A stretch of 64,000 bases of DNA from Micromussa lordhowensis (lineage: Eukaryota; Cnidaria; Anthozoa; Scleractinia; Lobophylliidae): NCBI GenBank assembly GCA_964020085.1, contig OZ026598.1, positions 22,026,105 to 22,090,104 of the forward strand. The letters are read 5' to 3'. Under the pieces are notes generated by a model. That model saw only the letters and a program-made list of their open reading frames with translations. It made no database searches and was not told the origin of the DNA. The position numbers were made by a program, and so were the translations under genes. This document shows, piece after piece, positions 42,616 to 54,519 of this stretch (position 1 is the first letter of the stretch; every line of letters starts with the position of its first letter).

Positions 42616-43731
42616 CTAATGCCTAACATACTTTCTCAGATGAGAATTAATAGCATTTACACATTTTAACCCGTCATTTTCTTCATCTTCACTAGGGAAG
42701 GTCTTAAGGTAAATGTCTCTAACTTTTACTAATTTAACTGGGTCTAGGGCCATGCAACCACGGCACCCATTGACATTTCTGTTCATGAACTCCTCTTCTT
42801 GATAATTAGCCTTAACTAGTTTAGCAGAGAAGTTAATTTTAAAAGTTGACATGTTTTGTAGTTCTCTTATTTGAATTTCTGTCAGGAGCCCCTCGGGTGG
42901 ATTTATATTATGGCTGACTTCAGGTGCTGGTGGTGGTTGTTCCACTCGACAGGTGTTGATATTTGACACTGTGATAAAAGCTGTACAATGTTATTAAGCA
43001 GCTGAGTGTGGAGAAGGGAATTTTGATGTATCTGGCTTATTTTGTCCGGTGTGGTAGGGTTATTTAGAAGGGTTTGAGTGGAAAAAAAGGCATTATCATC
43101 TGTCATTGAAGGTAAACTTGATTCTGGTGAAAAATGGATTGGTAAAAGACCACTTTCCAGTCGGTTTTCGGGGTGCAAAGTAGGGGTAGAGCTAGGTGAA
43201 GGGGGCAACACATTAGGGACACTGGACAGTGCAGGAGTTATGGAGGGGAGGGGTAGGGAGAGATCCACCTGTGGAACAAGGGGGCAATAAATTTGAAAAA
43301 CTGAAACTGGTGGACATGGGGGTAGTGGTAGGGAGAGGTCCACTAGTGGAAATAGGGGGCAATAAATTTGGAAAACTGAAACTGAAGGACTCAGGGGTAG
43401 GGAGAGGTCCACTAGTGGAAATAGGGGAAGGAGATTCCGGGGGTGTAGGGCTTTCATGGGAGGGACTAGAATGTTTTGGGTTACTGGGTGACACTGTGTC
43501 AGGGTGGAGCTCCTTAGATATCCTCAGCTGCTCATCTGCAGGAGATAAGGCTCTCTTCTGGCCGCGTGTTTCTGTGCCGCTTTCTTTGGCCCCTGGGACT
43601 CTATCCTCTCTGGTTATATCCTCTGGAATCATTGTGTGCCGTTGTTCCTTAAGGGTATCAATTTTCTTTTCAAGCGCCCTTGAAGCATGCCAGAGAACAT
43701 TGATTTCGTCTGAAATATTGAAATAAACCAC
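42616..43731 (-). pseudogene. Second BEN-domain gene, frames broken
   Basis: On the minus strand, 43731 down to about 43280 encodes a short helical start (WHASRALEKKIDTLKEQRH) and a long Ser/Pro-rich segment with near-identical repeats (STSGPLPT). The frame then changes twice (near 43260 and 42960). The last 118 codons (42969-42616) end in a BEN domain: FSAKLVKANYQEEEFMNRNV, LDPVKLVKVRDIYLKTF and CVNAINSHLRKY. It matches the domain encoded at 14500-14736 in layout (acidic turn, RN.NG, then LxxVRxxYxxxxP, then CVxAIxxxLR). It lies downstream of, and in the same direction as, the Mutator-like gene. Whether the breaks are introns or mutations is unclear. Confidence 0.6.
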
Positions 43732-43891
43732 AGTTTATACTGGCGATTGTTTTTTTTACGATAACTGCAGAAATTCTCGTGCACTCATTGGCTAATTTTT
43801 ATAGTCAATATGCGGACAGACAAATGAATTTGAAATTTGTGCGACGCGTCAGCAAGTGAGAGCGGGCAATTCGACCATTTGTAATTGTAAA

Positions 43892-44048
43892 AAACAAATT
43901 GATGTCAGTTTTTAATGAGTCTGTCCTGTTATTGACAATGAATTTTGTCATCACATTGTCAAAGTAGTCTGCGGATCAACTCGGCTATCGCCTCGTGGAT
44001 CCAATAACAGGACAGGACAGATGCATAAAAAACTGATGTCAATTTGTT
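43892..44048. mobile_element. MITE with ~45-bp inverted repeats
   Basis: AAACAAATTGATGTCAGTTT with TGTCCTGTTATTG at the left mirrors CAATAACAGGACAGGACAG with AAACTGATGTCAATTTGTT at the right. The centre contains a smaller palindrome (GGATCAACTC to CGTGGATCC). No ORF. Confidence 0.65.
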
Positions 44049-44151
44049 AAATGGAGCTATAAGTTGCGTGTGCAGGCTTCAACAACTCAATATCTGACAG
44101 CCAATTACAGACCTACTTTTGAGCTTCCGACGCTTATAACTTAAAAACTAA

Positions 44152-44376
44152 CCTGGTGACCCCCATTTTTTTTCACTTCGGTTTCTTTGTTATTTGAAAA
44201 TGAAATTATATGATCATTTAAAAAAAATTTCTACGAAGCGGAATTTCTATAAACGTTAAAAACGGCAGTTTATTAGTAAGGAAAAATTCCTTTCGTAGAA
44301 ATTTTTAAAATTTCACCTCATGTCGCCTATCAAACAGGGGAAACATCCCAACAATAAAAATATGGGGTCACCGGGC
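44152..44376. mobile_element. Small TIR element
   Basis: CCTGGTGACCCCCAT at the left and TATGGGGTCACCGGG at the right are inverted repeats. An internal inverted pair (AAATTTCTACGAAG / CTTTCGTAGAAATTT) adds further symmetry. Non-coding. Confidence 0.5.
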
Positions 44377-44464
44377 TTGTTCTCTTGCTAAAGCCTTCGG
44401 GAGTTCAACAATATCCACGTGCGTGACCGCGTATTTCAAAATCTTGACTTTATATGATTGGCAC

Positions 44465-44740
44465 TTACGCATGCTCCCTTTTGACTACTGCTGACCTATG
44501 TGCCCAAGTACGCGCGAGACTACAGGCGCTTTTATTCACTTTGTCGGTTTCTTTTCGAATTTCTCCTTTGATACAGACAAGTGCTTCACGAGTCTTCACT
44601 TCACAGACACTGCCGTGGATGTAGTTAGCAATTGCACGTTTGGTGTCACTTTTAAGGATTTCCTCACAACGTTTCGTCTGATTTATGATGTTTCGTGACA
44701 GACCGAAGCTGTCACACGAAAGGTCCGAAATTGACAGCAC
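44465..44740 (-). pseudogene. Possible exon between the Mutator-like and BEN genes
   Basis: A minus-strand frame of about 90 codons (CEEILKSDTKRAIANYIHGS, VKTREALVCIKGEIRKETDK) preceded by AG at about 44741 and followed by a GTAAGT donor near 44468. It reads like coding sequence, helical and Lys/Glu-rich. Its phase does not fit directly to the start of the Ser/Pro-rich BEN gene at 43731, so an extra exon would be needed. I do not recognise it. Confidence 0.35.
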
Positions 44741-44795
44741 TTGAATCGTGTATCACACAGACCCTGAAGAACAACACATGAGATTGCAAACTTAC

Positions 44796-47340
44796 ATATG
44801 GTTGGCTGTCCATTATGAAAAAATTTTCGCGGTTGTTGTTTTGATCGAAGTGCTTGATGATGGCGGCAAGTATTCTTCTTGTTTGTGTGACTCGTGGTGT
44901 CTTCGACGATGAAATGGAAGGTGGATTAGACAGAATGGCGACTATGCCCCTTTTACCGGAGGTTGTGTAAAGTTTACGAAGGTCATTGTAGGAGAGACCA
45001 CTACCAGCAATGTTCTGAGCCATGGATTTAGTAATTGGACCGTTTTCATCGCTTCATTGAACAGTTTGTTTCTGAATATTTGGAGAAGCTCATGGCATCG
45101 ATCAAGGTAGAGCGTGTTTTTAAGTGCGTGTGAAACGGCGGTGACATTGGAATTTTCAACGATAGTTTTTCTGCTCAAGTTCAGTGATGAGTCAAAGATG
45201 ATTCGTCTCAGTGCTGTTACATCCTCTAGTGCATCATGAGCATCAAACTGTTCATTGAAAAGGTGAGTGTACAGGCTTCCCTGGTTCGGTTTACAGAAGC
45301 CACCTTTCTCAAGTTCAAGTGCTTTATGCTTTCTGTTAATAAGTTCTTTCATTAGATGTTGACTGTCTGAACGTTCATTTCAGTTAGCTTATCTTTAAAG
45401 CTTGTGTCACTGTTTCGCAACAGAATAGGGACATCGAAGGTTGCAGAATTATTGCCAATTACAATCGGTACACAATCATTGTCTTGAGAACCTTTAGCAT
45501 GTCTTGGGAAGGTTAGAAAGTTACAAAGAGCATTGTCCGTGCTGACACTTTGTACTGGACTGTTGGCTTTACATAATGTTCTACTTCCATTGATTGTCTT
45601 GATTGTCAAACCATTGACAAGGTAGGCCCCATAACTGATGTTACTCTTTGGGAGAATAAAATTTGAAAATTCCTTTTCTCCATCTTCTGTTATGGCAGAT
45701 ATTTGGTAGAGTTCAGCTTGCTTACCAGTACATGTTGTTTCCGTTTCATATAAAATAAAGTAGTAGTTTTTAGAGAGATCAAATGATAAGTTGACTGTTT
45801 TGGGTTTTGGTGTGTATGGTGGTACTAGCTCTTCACATCTTTTTAACTCGTTGACTGATATTTCAGAAGGCAGATCAAATGCTAGTGGGGAAGTGTCTTT
45901 GTTATTGTTTGAGGTATTCAAATTTAGACCCAGTGAAGATGCGTATGTGACCCCTTCGTTTGCTTCCTTCCTAAGTGTTTGTGTTGCTTTTTGCCTCGAT
46001 AAGTTGTTACGCCTGCTCTTGAATTCCTTTGTTGATTTTCTTTCCTTGTTATAGTTTACCTTTTCATCCATTGCTTTAATATGTTTATCACTGTAAGCAC
46101 CGGGTTTGATATTGAGGACTTCTAGTGATTTTCCAATATAGTTGTAACCAAGATTTGTTTGTGCCACCCCACATGCAACTCTGAAGTCATTACTCTCACT
46201 GCCTCCATAGAAACGTGTTTTCGTTTTTTTTTTTTGTAGCTATGGTACTGTTCAGACTCTCGTTTCTTTGTGAATTTGCACATGGAGTAAGTTTACTTAC
46301 TACAATGTTGGTCGAATATTCATCAAATATTTCAGTCAGAGCTTCCTTGAGCGGTTCTCCATAAAGATCCTTTCCATTTGGTAAGTCTGTGTGCTTATAA
46401 GTTGTAGGATTTTGTTTAAAGCCACACCATGAAATATCCTAGGAAATGTGTTCACCAAATGCATGAGGAATGATGCTCTTTAGGCCTTGCTTAAGAGACT
46501 TTGAATCTCCTGCATGCTGGCTGACACAATAACTGAAACACTTTGCCAAATAGTTTATAACCTTTTGACTTAGAATTGAGCAGTTTGAACTTTTGAAACG
46601 GTCCTTAAGATTGTATAATCTAGAGTTCAGGGATCTCTTTGCATGAACAACATCAGACCATTTCTCCACACCATAAGGGACTTTGTTTTTTTATGTCAAC
46701 TAATGTTGTTGAATCATCATCCCCAACGTAGATAGAAAATTTTACCCCACTTTCAGGAGCTTTAATCCACAATTCACATGCAACATCTCGTTCTATTGAC
46801 TTAGATGAGCCATTATAATTTTTTTGACAGTCATGCTTTTTTTCTCTCCCTGTTATTTTGTTGTGGTTGCATACTCTACAGGTTTTGCATCTTGTAGAAT
46901 AACTAACAACCTTCCCAGTTGCAAGCCCCATGGCAGCTCCATGACCAGTTGAAGAGTTATAACCTCTTCCCCTTTTCTGCCATATCATAGGAGACAGCAA
47001 TACCAACAAGACCATCTGCAGATGGACTTGAAGACCGTTCAGCCATTTCTTTCTCTAAATTTAAGTTCAATTTACAGCTTTCCTTTGCAATGCTCTCAAC
47101 GACATTTCCTATTTTCCTTTTTCTTTTTTTAAACAGGCGGTGATTCATAGTTGGTATATTCATAGTTGAAAGTAAGTTATTCAAATGTGTATTGCCAATG
47201 CCAGCATGCAAAGATCCTAATGCTGCTCTAGTATTGATATTACTTACAAGAGGACCACGGCTTCCAGTCCTGTGTTCACCAGAGGATCTCACTTCATTAT
47301 TGTGACCACACAAGCTGCACTTTACGGTAAAGATACTGCT
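44796..47340 (-). pseudogene. Mutator-like transposase followed by DEDDh-type exonuclease, broken
   Basis: Reading from 47340 down: a CxxC start (CSLCGHNNEV), then Mutator-like transposase blocks (GRGYNSSTGHGAAMGLATGK, TRCKTCRVC, IYVGDDDSTTLVDIK, KWSDVVHAKRSLNSRLYNLK, IIPHAFGEH). After a linker (GVAQTNLGYNYIGKSLEVLN) comes an exonuclease: YETETTCTGKQAELYQISAI, VIGNNSATFDVPILLR and FDAHDALEDVTALRR. The first block has Glu where Asp is usual, and GNN where GHN is usual, so nuclease activity is doubtful. Frameshifts or stops occur near 47000, 46670, 46200-46430, 45352 and 45030. The arrangement suggests one long transposase-exonuclease polypeptide. Confidence 0.65.
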
Positions 47341-49400
47341 ATTAAGTTATTTTCCATTTCTTATAAAGCACTGAGAAGAGCTCTTCGAAAACCTAAATAT
47401 AAATGACCATCTCTCTTGTTAATCTTTTTAGCTTTGACCCCTTACTTTTAATTCTTTTTCTTTCCCCCCTTTTACATCAATATTTTGGAGAAGGGAAGGG
47501 GAGGGCTGTTAGCAAACAAATCTTGTGTTTTATTGAACAAAAAATGCCATAATAAATTCATTTTACCGAGTGTCCTATTTATTTTTTATTTTAATGTGTT
47601 TGGGTTTTGGTGGATTTAAAGGTCGGTAGATATCCTCCCATTTCACACTTTTGACCCATTCCTGAGGAGTAAACAGGTTCTCAAGGTCCCATTTGATACT
47701 CACCTGCCTGACATCTTGAAGAAAATTTCAAATCATTTCTGAGAACTTCTAGCTCAACTATCCTTGAACCAGAGATATCCACTTCGGTTTCAACTTGCTG
47801 TAATATTAAAAATGATTGTGCTGCTCAGTTGTCGCATATTGAAGGAAGATGGGGCTGATAGCAAAACATGCTAATTTACAACTGCAATAAATCTTGCCAA
47901 AATTTTCAGCCCTTCAACTACATACCTGTTTAGACCTAGTCCCTATTTTCACCAGACTTCCCACATGAGGAAAACTGGTACCATCCACCTTAAACCAACA
48001 ACACACAGTAACAGGATTTGTGTCATAACTTTCATCAGTACTATTGACCGTGTATACCACGGTCTACTGTTAGCACTATGTAGGTGTTAAATCGCTATGA
48101 ATGAGTTGCCTTTAATTCTGTGATTGTGCATATCTAATCGTATTTACATAATAATTTTCCTACCTGAAATGTTTCGTTAAAATTGGGACACATTTTATTA
48201 CTCAACAAGAAGATATGTTTGTCAATTCATTTTCTTAAAAATTGCAAATGCATTTTGGTTCAGATATTACTATTATTACGATATGGTTTGTAATTAAATT
48301 GCTTTTGATAGACATGCTATACATATCACTGATCATGCTAACCTATTTGCAATGAATATTTAAGGTTCGCTGATAGAGGGTTAAAAATAGTTGAAAAAGA
48401 GATTTGCAGCCCTTTCAAAAGCCTGCGTAGCTGGCGGCTTTGGTGTCCAAGCAGTGAAGGCACAAGGTAAATGGAACAGAGCTTCGCTGCTAGCTTGTGC
48501 AAATCCCCCAGCTACGATGGCTACACATCTTCATGCCCACTTTGTCGGAAGATGCAAAAAAAAAAATATCAGTAGCATCCACCCTCTAAGTATAGACAAC
48601 CGCAAATCTGTAAATGGAAATCGAATTATTGAAATTGTTGGCCTAAAGTTAATGCCAAACCGCTCTGTGAGCGACTGATTACAAGCTCTTTTTGCGTCCA
48701 CCTACGAATCAACGTTTAAGATGCAATCATACCGCGATAATGCGATTATCTTTAACAATTATTCACTGAGGCCCAGTTCAGACGTCATGCTTCTGCCGTG
48801 CCGACGGAACTAAATTGAAATTTAGCATGACTGAAGCACGGCAGGAAATTTTCTCGGATTCAGACGTCGTGCCAGAGTCGAATCTTTTTCAGGGTTTACT
48901 GAAGCCTCGCAACAATTCTATCTAACATTCCTCCTAACTCCTCGAGAGAACACGATCTTGCCAAAACACATTAATATAATTTATGAATTTAGTTTGGCTC
49001 GACAGAAGTACAACATTTAAATCACTATCGTGCCAGAGTAGTGTAGCACGGCAGAGCTTGTCGAACTTGTAATAACAGATCCCAACCATAGCGCTATAAC
49101 AGATTAATAAGGAAGATTAATGTGCTGATGATTATGACAAAAGTACCGGTACTCTAGAGAAAACATTCCAAATGGTTCTCCAGGCAAGATTTGTAGGCTA
49201 CTTTCTCTGCTAGATAAGCTTATAAGGAACCAGTTATTCTGTTTTGGAAAGTCATTCGTTTAAATGTGTATCGTGGAAATCCACAAGATTAATATTATTT
49301 CCATCAACAAAACAATGACAAAAGAGAGCCACAAAATATATTCTTTTCTGATTTTAATTTACCAGGCTGTCGATCAAAGTTATATATAGAGTATACGAGG
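47341..49400. other. No supported gene; repeat-like segments
   Basis: A stretch at about 48780-48900 (CAGACGTCATGCTTCTGCCG, echoed by CAGACGTCGTGCC) and one at 48400-48470 (GCCTGCGTAGCTGGCGGC) look like dispersed-repeat sequence. The plus ORF at 48391-48678 runs across the latter and has no protein-like features. The rest is AT-rich. Confidence 0.4.
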
Positions 49401-49402
49401 TT

Positions 49403-49904
49403 TCAGTATTTTTGGAATGATAACAGTTTCATTAGACGTGAACAATTAACAACACTAACGCTTTCGGCCATTGTGTAATTATTTTTCGGCAATGGATTAT
49501 CGCCCCCTAGAAACACTTGGAAAAACTTGCGGTTATAGGTCTGTATTGTGGCGGCTAGAAAAGGTCGTTTGTCTGGCCCAAAAAGTACTGCATCATCACC
49601 GTTGGCCTTGGCGAAATTTTCCAGGGCAACGAGCCGCAGCTCATATGTCCTTGCCGTCTTTTTGTCCAATGCTTGACACTGGTTTTCTGCAGCGAGTCTT
49701 GCACCCACGGCAAGATTTGGGGAAATAAGCGAACTTATGTCGACCTTGGAACCACAACTTTAAACGTACCGGATGACGTTGGGACTTTGACCCTTGTAAT
49801 TCGCCTTTTTCGAAGAAGCCATGACCTTTTCGATGTGTGTACGTGACCTGAACAGGAGCCATGTCTGTCATTGCAAAAAGTTTAGTGTTCTTGGAATGGT
49901 TCAT
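49403..49904 (-). other. Unrecognised coding-like frames
   Basis: Two minus-strand frames (49904-49641 and 49708-49403) overlap. The second contains KKTARTYELRLVALENFAK, a helical segment that reads like protein. No domain is recognised. Together they might be a broken exon. Confidence 0.25.
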
Positions 49905-50233
49905 CTTGTAGGATTCCTACCAGCCCCCTGTCGTGTTTTGGTACACTATACGACAAAATAATTATCCCTCATTATTTCTTATTAAAAACCTGAAGTAGAT
50001 CATTCTTGTTCTATAACAAAATCTTATTAAAAATGCAAAACTTTGTCCAAGTAAACTTTCTTTTGAATAAAGCAAAGACTAAATGACAGGAAGACATACA
50101 TTCATAGAATGCTGTGTTTCTGATACGTAAATGTTTATTTTTTTTCTACATTGACTGTAAGTGAAGCCCTATATTTGGAAACTGAAACCAACTAATACTC
50201 TATCAAAACACCAAATAAGAACTAAACTCACCG

Positions 50234-50880
50234 CATCCTCGCTCGGATTGTTACTAATTGGCGTAGTATCCAAATCCTTTTGAATTGGTCTTATATAAAT
50301 GGTAGACTGGCCAAGTGCACAGTTCTTCAAAAACCTTACTGAATAACCACCAGGAGGCGAGGGAATCAGGACAAGATCTTTTACACATTGACCTGAACGG
50401 AGAAGTTCAAATCCACCCCCGCCTTTCAATCTTGGGTACGCTTCTTCTAACTCGGTGAGCACTTTAGTAGAATCTGCACTTTTTCTGAATGTGATCTTTT
50501 CTCCCAATCCTGTTTATCGCGATACTTCCCTCTCATGTCTGTTTTCTGGAGAAATCTGATGTGTCTTAAGAAAGCAGTAAAACTTGTGGGTCCATGTTTC
50601 GCGTTTCCAAAACTACTGACCCGTGGCTGGGTTCAGGGTTCTTTTAGCACTCTTTCCAGAATTCCGGCCTCTACTTCGACCACCTGCCTGCTGATCTTGA
50701 GATCGGGGTTGGAGTCCACTAAAAATGCGATGAAAATTCGTGGTCGCTCAAGTTTGCCATTGTTCTGAAGAACTGGAAGGCTGAGTTGTACTTTCACATG
50801 ATGAGGCGCCGGAAACGCTTGAATCCACAGAATAAGCTCCAGTCCGATCGGAGACAGCACCACTACCATCATTACTTAGT
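50234..50880 (-). pseudogene. Fragment resembling a HECT/G2E3-like multicopy gene
   Basis: On the minus strand, 50872-50633 gives one frame (GLELILWIQAFPAPHHVKVQ), and further coding-like sequence in shifted frames (GRETWTHKFYCFL) leads into 50510-50234 (FRKSADSTKVLTELEEAYPR, GGGGFELLRSGQC, QSTIYIRPIQKDLD), which ends at a GTGAGT donor near 50233. I associate FELLR...IYIRPIQ with the N-terminal part of G2E3/HECT-like genes that are abundant in cnidarians. No HECT domain is present here. The frame is broken between the pieces. Confidence 0.35.
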
Positions 50881-50899
50881 AGTTCGACTACCCTACTTT

Positions 50900-53800
50900 A
50901 AAGATTTGCTGCATGAGAGAATATCACGAGCAGATTCTTGAGCATCGCCTCCCGAGCTGTCCTCCATTTTGACTCAACTACAACTACACGTGTTAGTGTA
51001 CATTCGCCGGAAAATTGTCCTGCTAATATTGTCCAATCAAGATACGTTGCAAGCTCTCCGAATGCCAAAACACCAAACACCGACAAGTCAGTTTGCCAAC
51101 TAATTCTAGTCCTTGCACATCCAGCTGGAACAGTGCGACGTTGCACAGCAACAGAACAGCACATCAGAACAGCGTAACTGCATGGCGGAACAGCGTAATA
51201 GCACAACAGAATTCCATAACGGGATTAGAGGATAGGAAACTGAACAGAAGAAGCAATTGGTTATGAGGTAGCGACAAAGCAAAGCTGACTTTGAAGGTCG
51301 AACTGCTCCTCATTGCAATTTGTAATTACAAAATAGTGTATTTGAAACCCATAATAATAAACTTGGGGGCTACAACAAGCAGACCAAATTGCAAAATAAG
51401 AAAATGGAACAGCATAATTACAAAAGAGAACTGCAGAAAAGCAAAGCTAAATTTTAATCCTGATAACCCCCCATACCGGAGATGGGCTTGTAGTTGCGCT
51501 TACATTTTTGACATAGGCCAGGTTACATTGCTTGTTGAGAGATGTCATGTTGAAAGATGTCGCCCATGTACGTAACACTGAATTGAAAGCGGGTGTAAGT
51601 AAGAGCTGTGGAGTTCAGTGAATACAAAACAACATGTACATTCAGGTATTTGTGATGGCATGAGATTTGTATTTCGTCCATAGAACAATAAGATTGACCG
51701 ATAACATGGAAGAGTGAAAGGTTCTACCACTTGGAACAACTCCTGGGAAGAATTTGCCGAACGTTCTCCTCGGAGTCCGACTCTAAACTGGACTGGAAAG
51801 ACTGATATTTTTGCCTGCATCCCAGCAGTGCCAGAGGTAGGGGGTAAGCAGACCTTTTTGGTATCAAATGTGTGATGTGTTCAAAAGTGTACGGGAGCCA
51901 CTTTTTTAAATACCATTCCACTTTTTTTACATATAAGCTTACCTGTGTGAACCTACGTTTCATAGAACGCTTTTTGTGGGATGCAAATAAATGGGTCAGT
52001 ATTCTATAGTTTAGCCTTTTGTAGTGGCAATTATTTGTCCGTTTTTGAGTTGAGTGTTGGGAAAAAGCCGATGATGGTATATTAAAGGGCTTGTGTTTGT
52101 ATTCAACAGCATTATCTTTGCATCAATATGGATTGAATCTTGAAATAACGATTGAGGGGTATGGACATTTTTTCGGAAGCGCACAGAGTGGTAGGTCATC
52201 TGAATAAGGCTGGAACTAATAAAGCGATTGTGTAAATGGCTAAAATTAATACTGGAGGAAAGACTGAAGTATATGAAAGCTACGTAGACATGTATTTGAT
52301 AGTTTTGGTTTTGATGTTTATGACAAATGATTTGGCTGCTATAAATGTTTTGTTACTAGGTTCAGGGGGGTTTACATGATGGACTTTTTACTGGGCACTT
52401 AATCATTATGGTGAAAAGAACATACTCCATGCATGCAGGCGCTGTGATTAAGGTTTGAAGATTCTCTGAGGATTCTTGGTACTTTGATTGTAATAGAAGG
52501 AGAGGAAACTGTGAGTGGAGTAAAGTTTTGCAATGGTAAATACTGACGAGTGTAAAATGAGGTCCGAAAGAAGTTAGACTGCAGAATGAAATTGCAGCAA
52601 GACTCACCACAATTCCCATAGTGAGATACAGATTTTTAAATTTAGGCAAGTGAGATGGTGCATTGCCTGGAAGAGTCCCCAGATTAAATAAAAAAGACAA
52701 CTGATGATGAAAAGGAAACAAGCGGTCTTTCAGATAGTTGTTAAACTTTTTATAGAACTTTTTTTTGCTCAATTTTTACACTTTTAACTTTAACTTCTTT
52801 TTAAACTGTTATGTAGATAACAACTCCAGCTTTATAGTGACTTGAATTGTACAGTGTTGATAACAACCAAACTGATTTTTGAGCATAGGTTAGCACTGGA
52901 TTGGGTAAAATCCTCTGTCCTCAAAGATACTTTTAGGATCCTAACAAGGTCCTGCACATTTTAAGACAACTCAACATGTTTTGTATCTTTGAATATCCTT
53001 GAGGTACAGTTCATTGTATGGTGTTCGTTATTATGAAATGATGTGGGATAAAATTTGTCTAACAATTCATGAGTTACTGCATTTTGCCATGTATTCCTTA
53101 CCTAGGGTAAATGGTAAATGCGAGAGTTCGCGAGACGGCGAGACAAGCGTTTTTCTTTGTGAGCCTGAGACATTTTAACCTTTTAGATTGCATGACCAAG
53201 ACTCCAAAGTGTTTTAAGTATGAGCGCAAAATGTTCAGACTCTTAAATTTGAGCCCCGATTTAGTTGAGAGCTAGAATGAGCTTGTACAATCTGTTAACC
53301 AGCTTCTTTAAAGTGGCTGCAAATGGAAATTTGATTTTAACACTCTACGTTCTGATATCGTAGAGTTTTTGGCACTGAAACAAATGTTTTGGTAGGTTTT
53401 GTAGCTTTTTGTAGAATTCAGACAATTTAGGAGAAGTTAGGATTAACTTTTTCTCGGAAATTTGTAAGTTGCTGCATTGAAATTCAATATCCAGTGACGA
53501 GAAGAAGTCGTTAATAATAACAAGTAAATGAATAAATCAAGACTTGGAGACCCTTAGACTCTCAGACAGCTTCATATAAAAAACGAGACTGCGAGACTCG
53601 CATAACCACTAAAAGAACAAGACTGCGAGACCCGTGAAATTCGCCTAACATTTTGTGAGATCCAGCGTTTTTGAAGCACCATTTGCCACCCCTTTAGCTA
53701 ACAACTGTTGAAGTCTTTTTCAGCTCACAGGCTATTACGCTTCCCACAAGCTTTTTTGTTGCCTTCAGAGTAACGTTTTTTGAGTGGTGTTGTGACTACT

Positions 53801-54515
53801 TCGTATTATATGATGTTCATTGACAATGTGTTTATCTAGTTCAAGAGGTAAGATTACTGGGCTTTTTGCCTGCCATAGAACTGTCAGAATGGCTGCTGTT
53901 TATCAGCTCAAGATAAAATATGATAAGGACAAATTCAGAGTGTTTTTTTTTAGGTGCATTTGACATGATAAGTTTCTCTTTTGTACATAAAGATGTTGTG
54001 AATGAGCATCACATAATTCAAAAAAAGTCATGATGCTATACAGGAAAAATGTCGAAATGTACTACATGACTGGTTTGAAATAAACTTGCAGCATCACAAA
54101 CGTTGCTCTGAAGATAGCAAAACAAAAATTGTGGGTATCACGGTCTACAGGAACTTCTGACTTACATTTTACAAATGAACCTGAAGTTTTATTTATGTAG
54201 TGGACATCCAAAATTAAGTTATCATACAGGAATAAGCATTTTATTTGAGTGCCCAAGTTGCCACTGTTGGCTTCAAGTTGTTTTTTGAGAACTATTCTAC
54301 TTGGTGACTACATGTATTTTAAGTTTAGTTACTGAATGTGTCACTGTCTTCAGTTGTAGTAGTTGCCTAAGGAGTGAAAAGAAGTATGCTAAAGTGCTAA
54401 AGTATTCCTTAATAATGTTGTTGCATATTGGAAAACTAAAATGTGCAGTGTGCATTGTTTTTCATGGATTGAAAGTAAATGATGTGTTTACTCCCCGGAC
54501 ACGATTTTGTTCTGT
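50900..54515. other. No supported gene
   Basis: About 3.6 kb without a recognisable gene. A stretch at about 51130-51260 repeats GGAACAGCGTAAT-like words. Short ORFs at 52362-52772 and elsewhere lack protein-like features. Confidence 0.45.
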
Positions 54516-54519
54516 AATA

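Noticed and set aside
43078..43726. Plus-strand Gly-rich ORFs
   Set aside because: Antisense of the Ser/Pro-rich repeats of the BEN gene; the minus-strand frame leads into a recognisable domain.
48391..48678. 95-codon plus-strand ORF
   Set aside because: It begins at a non-ATG codon, crosses repeat-like sequence and has no protein-like features.
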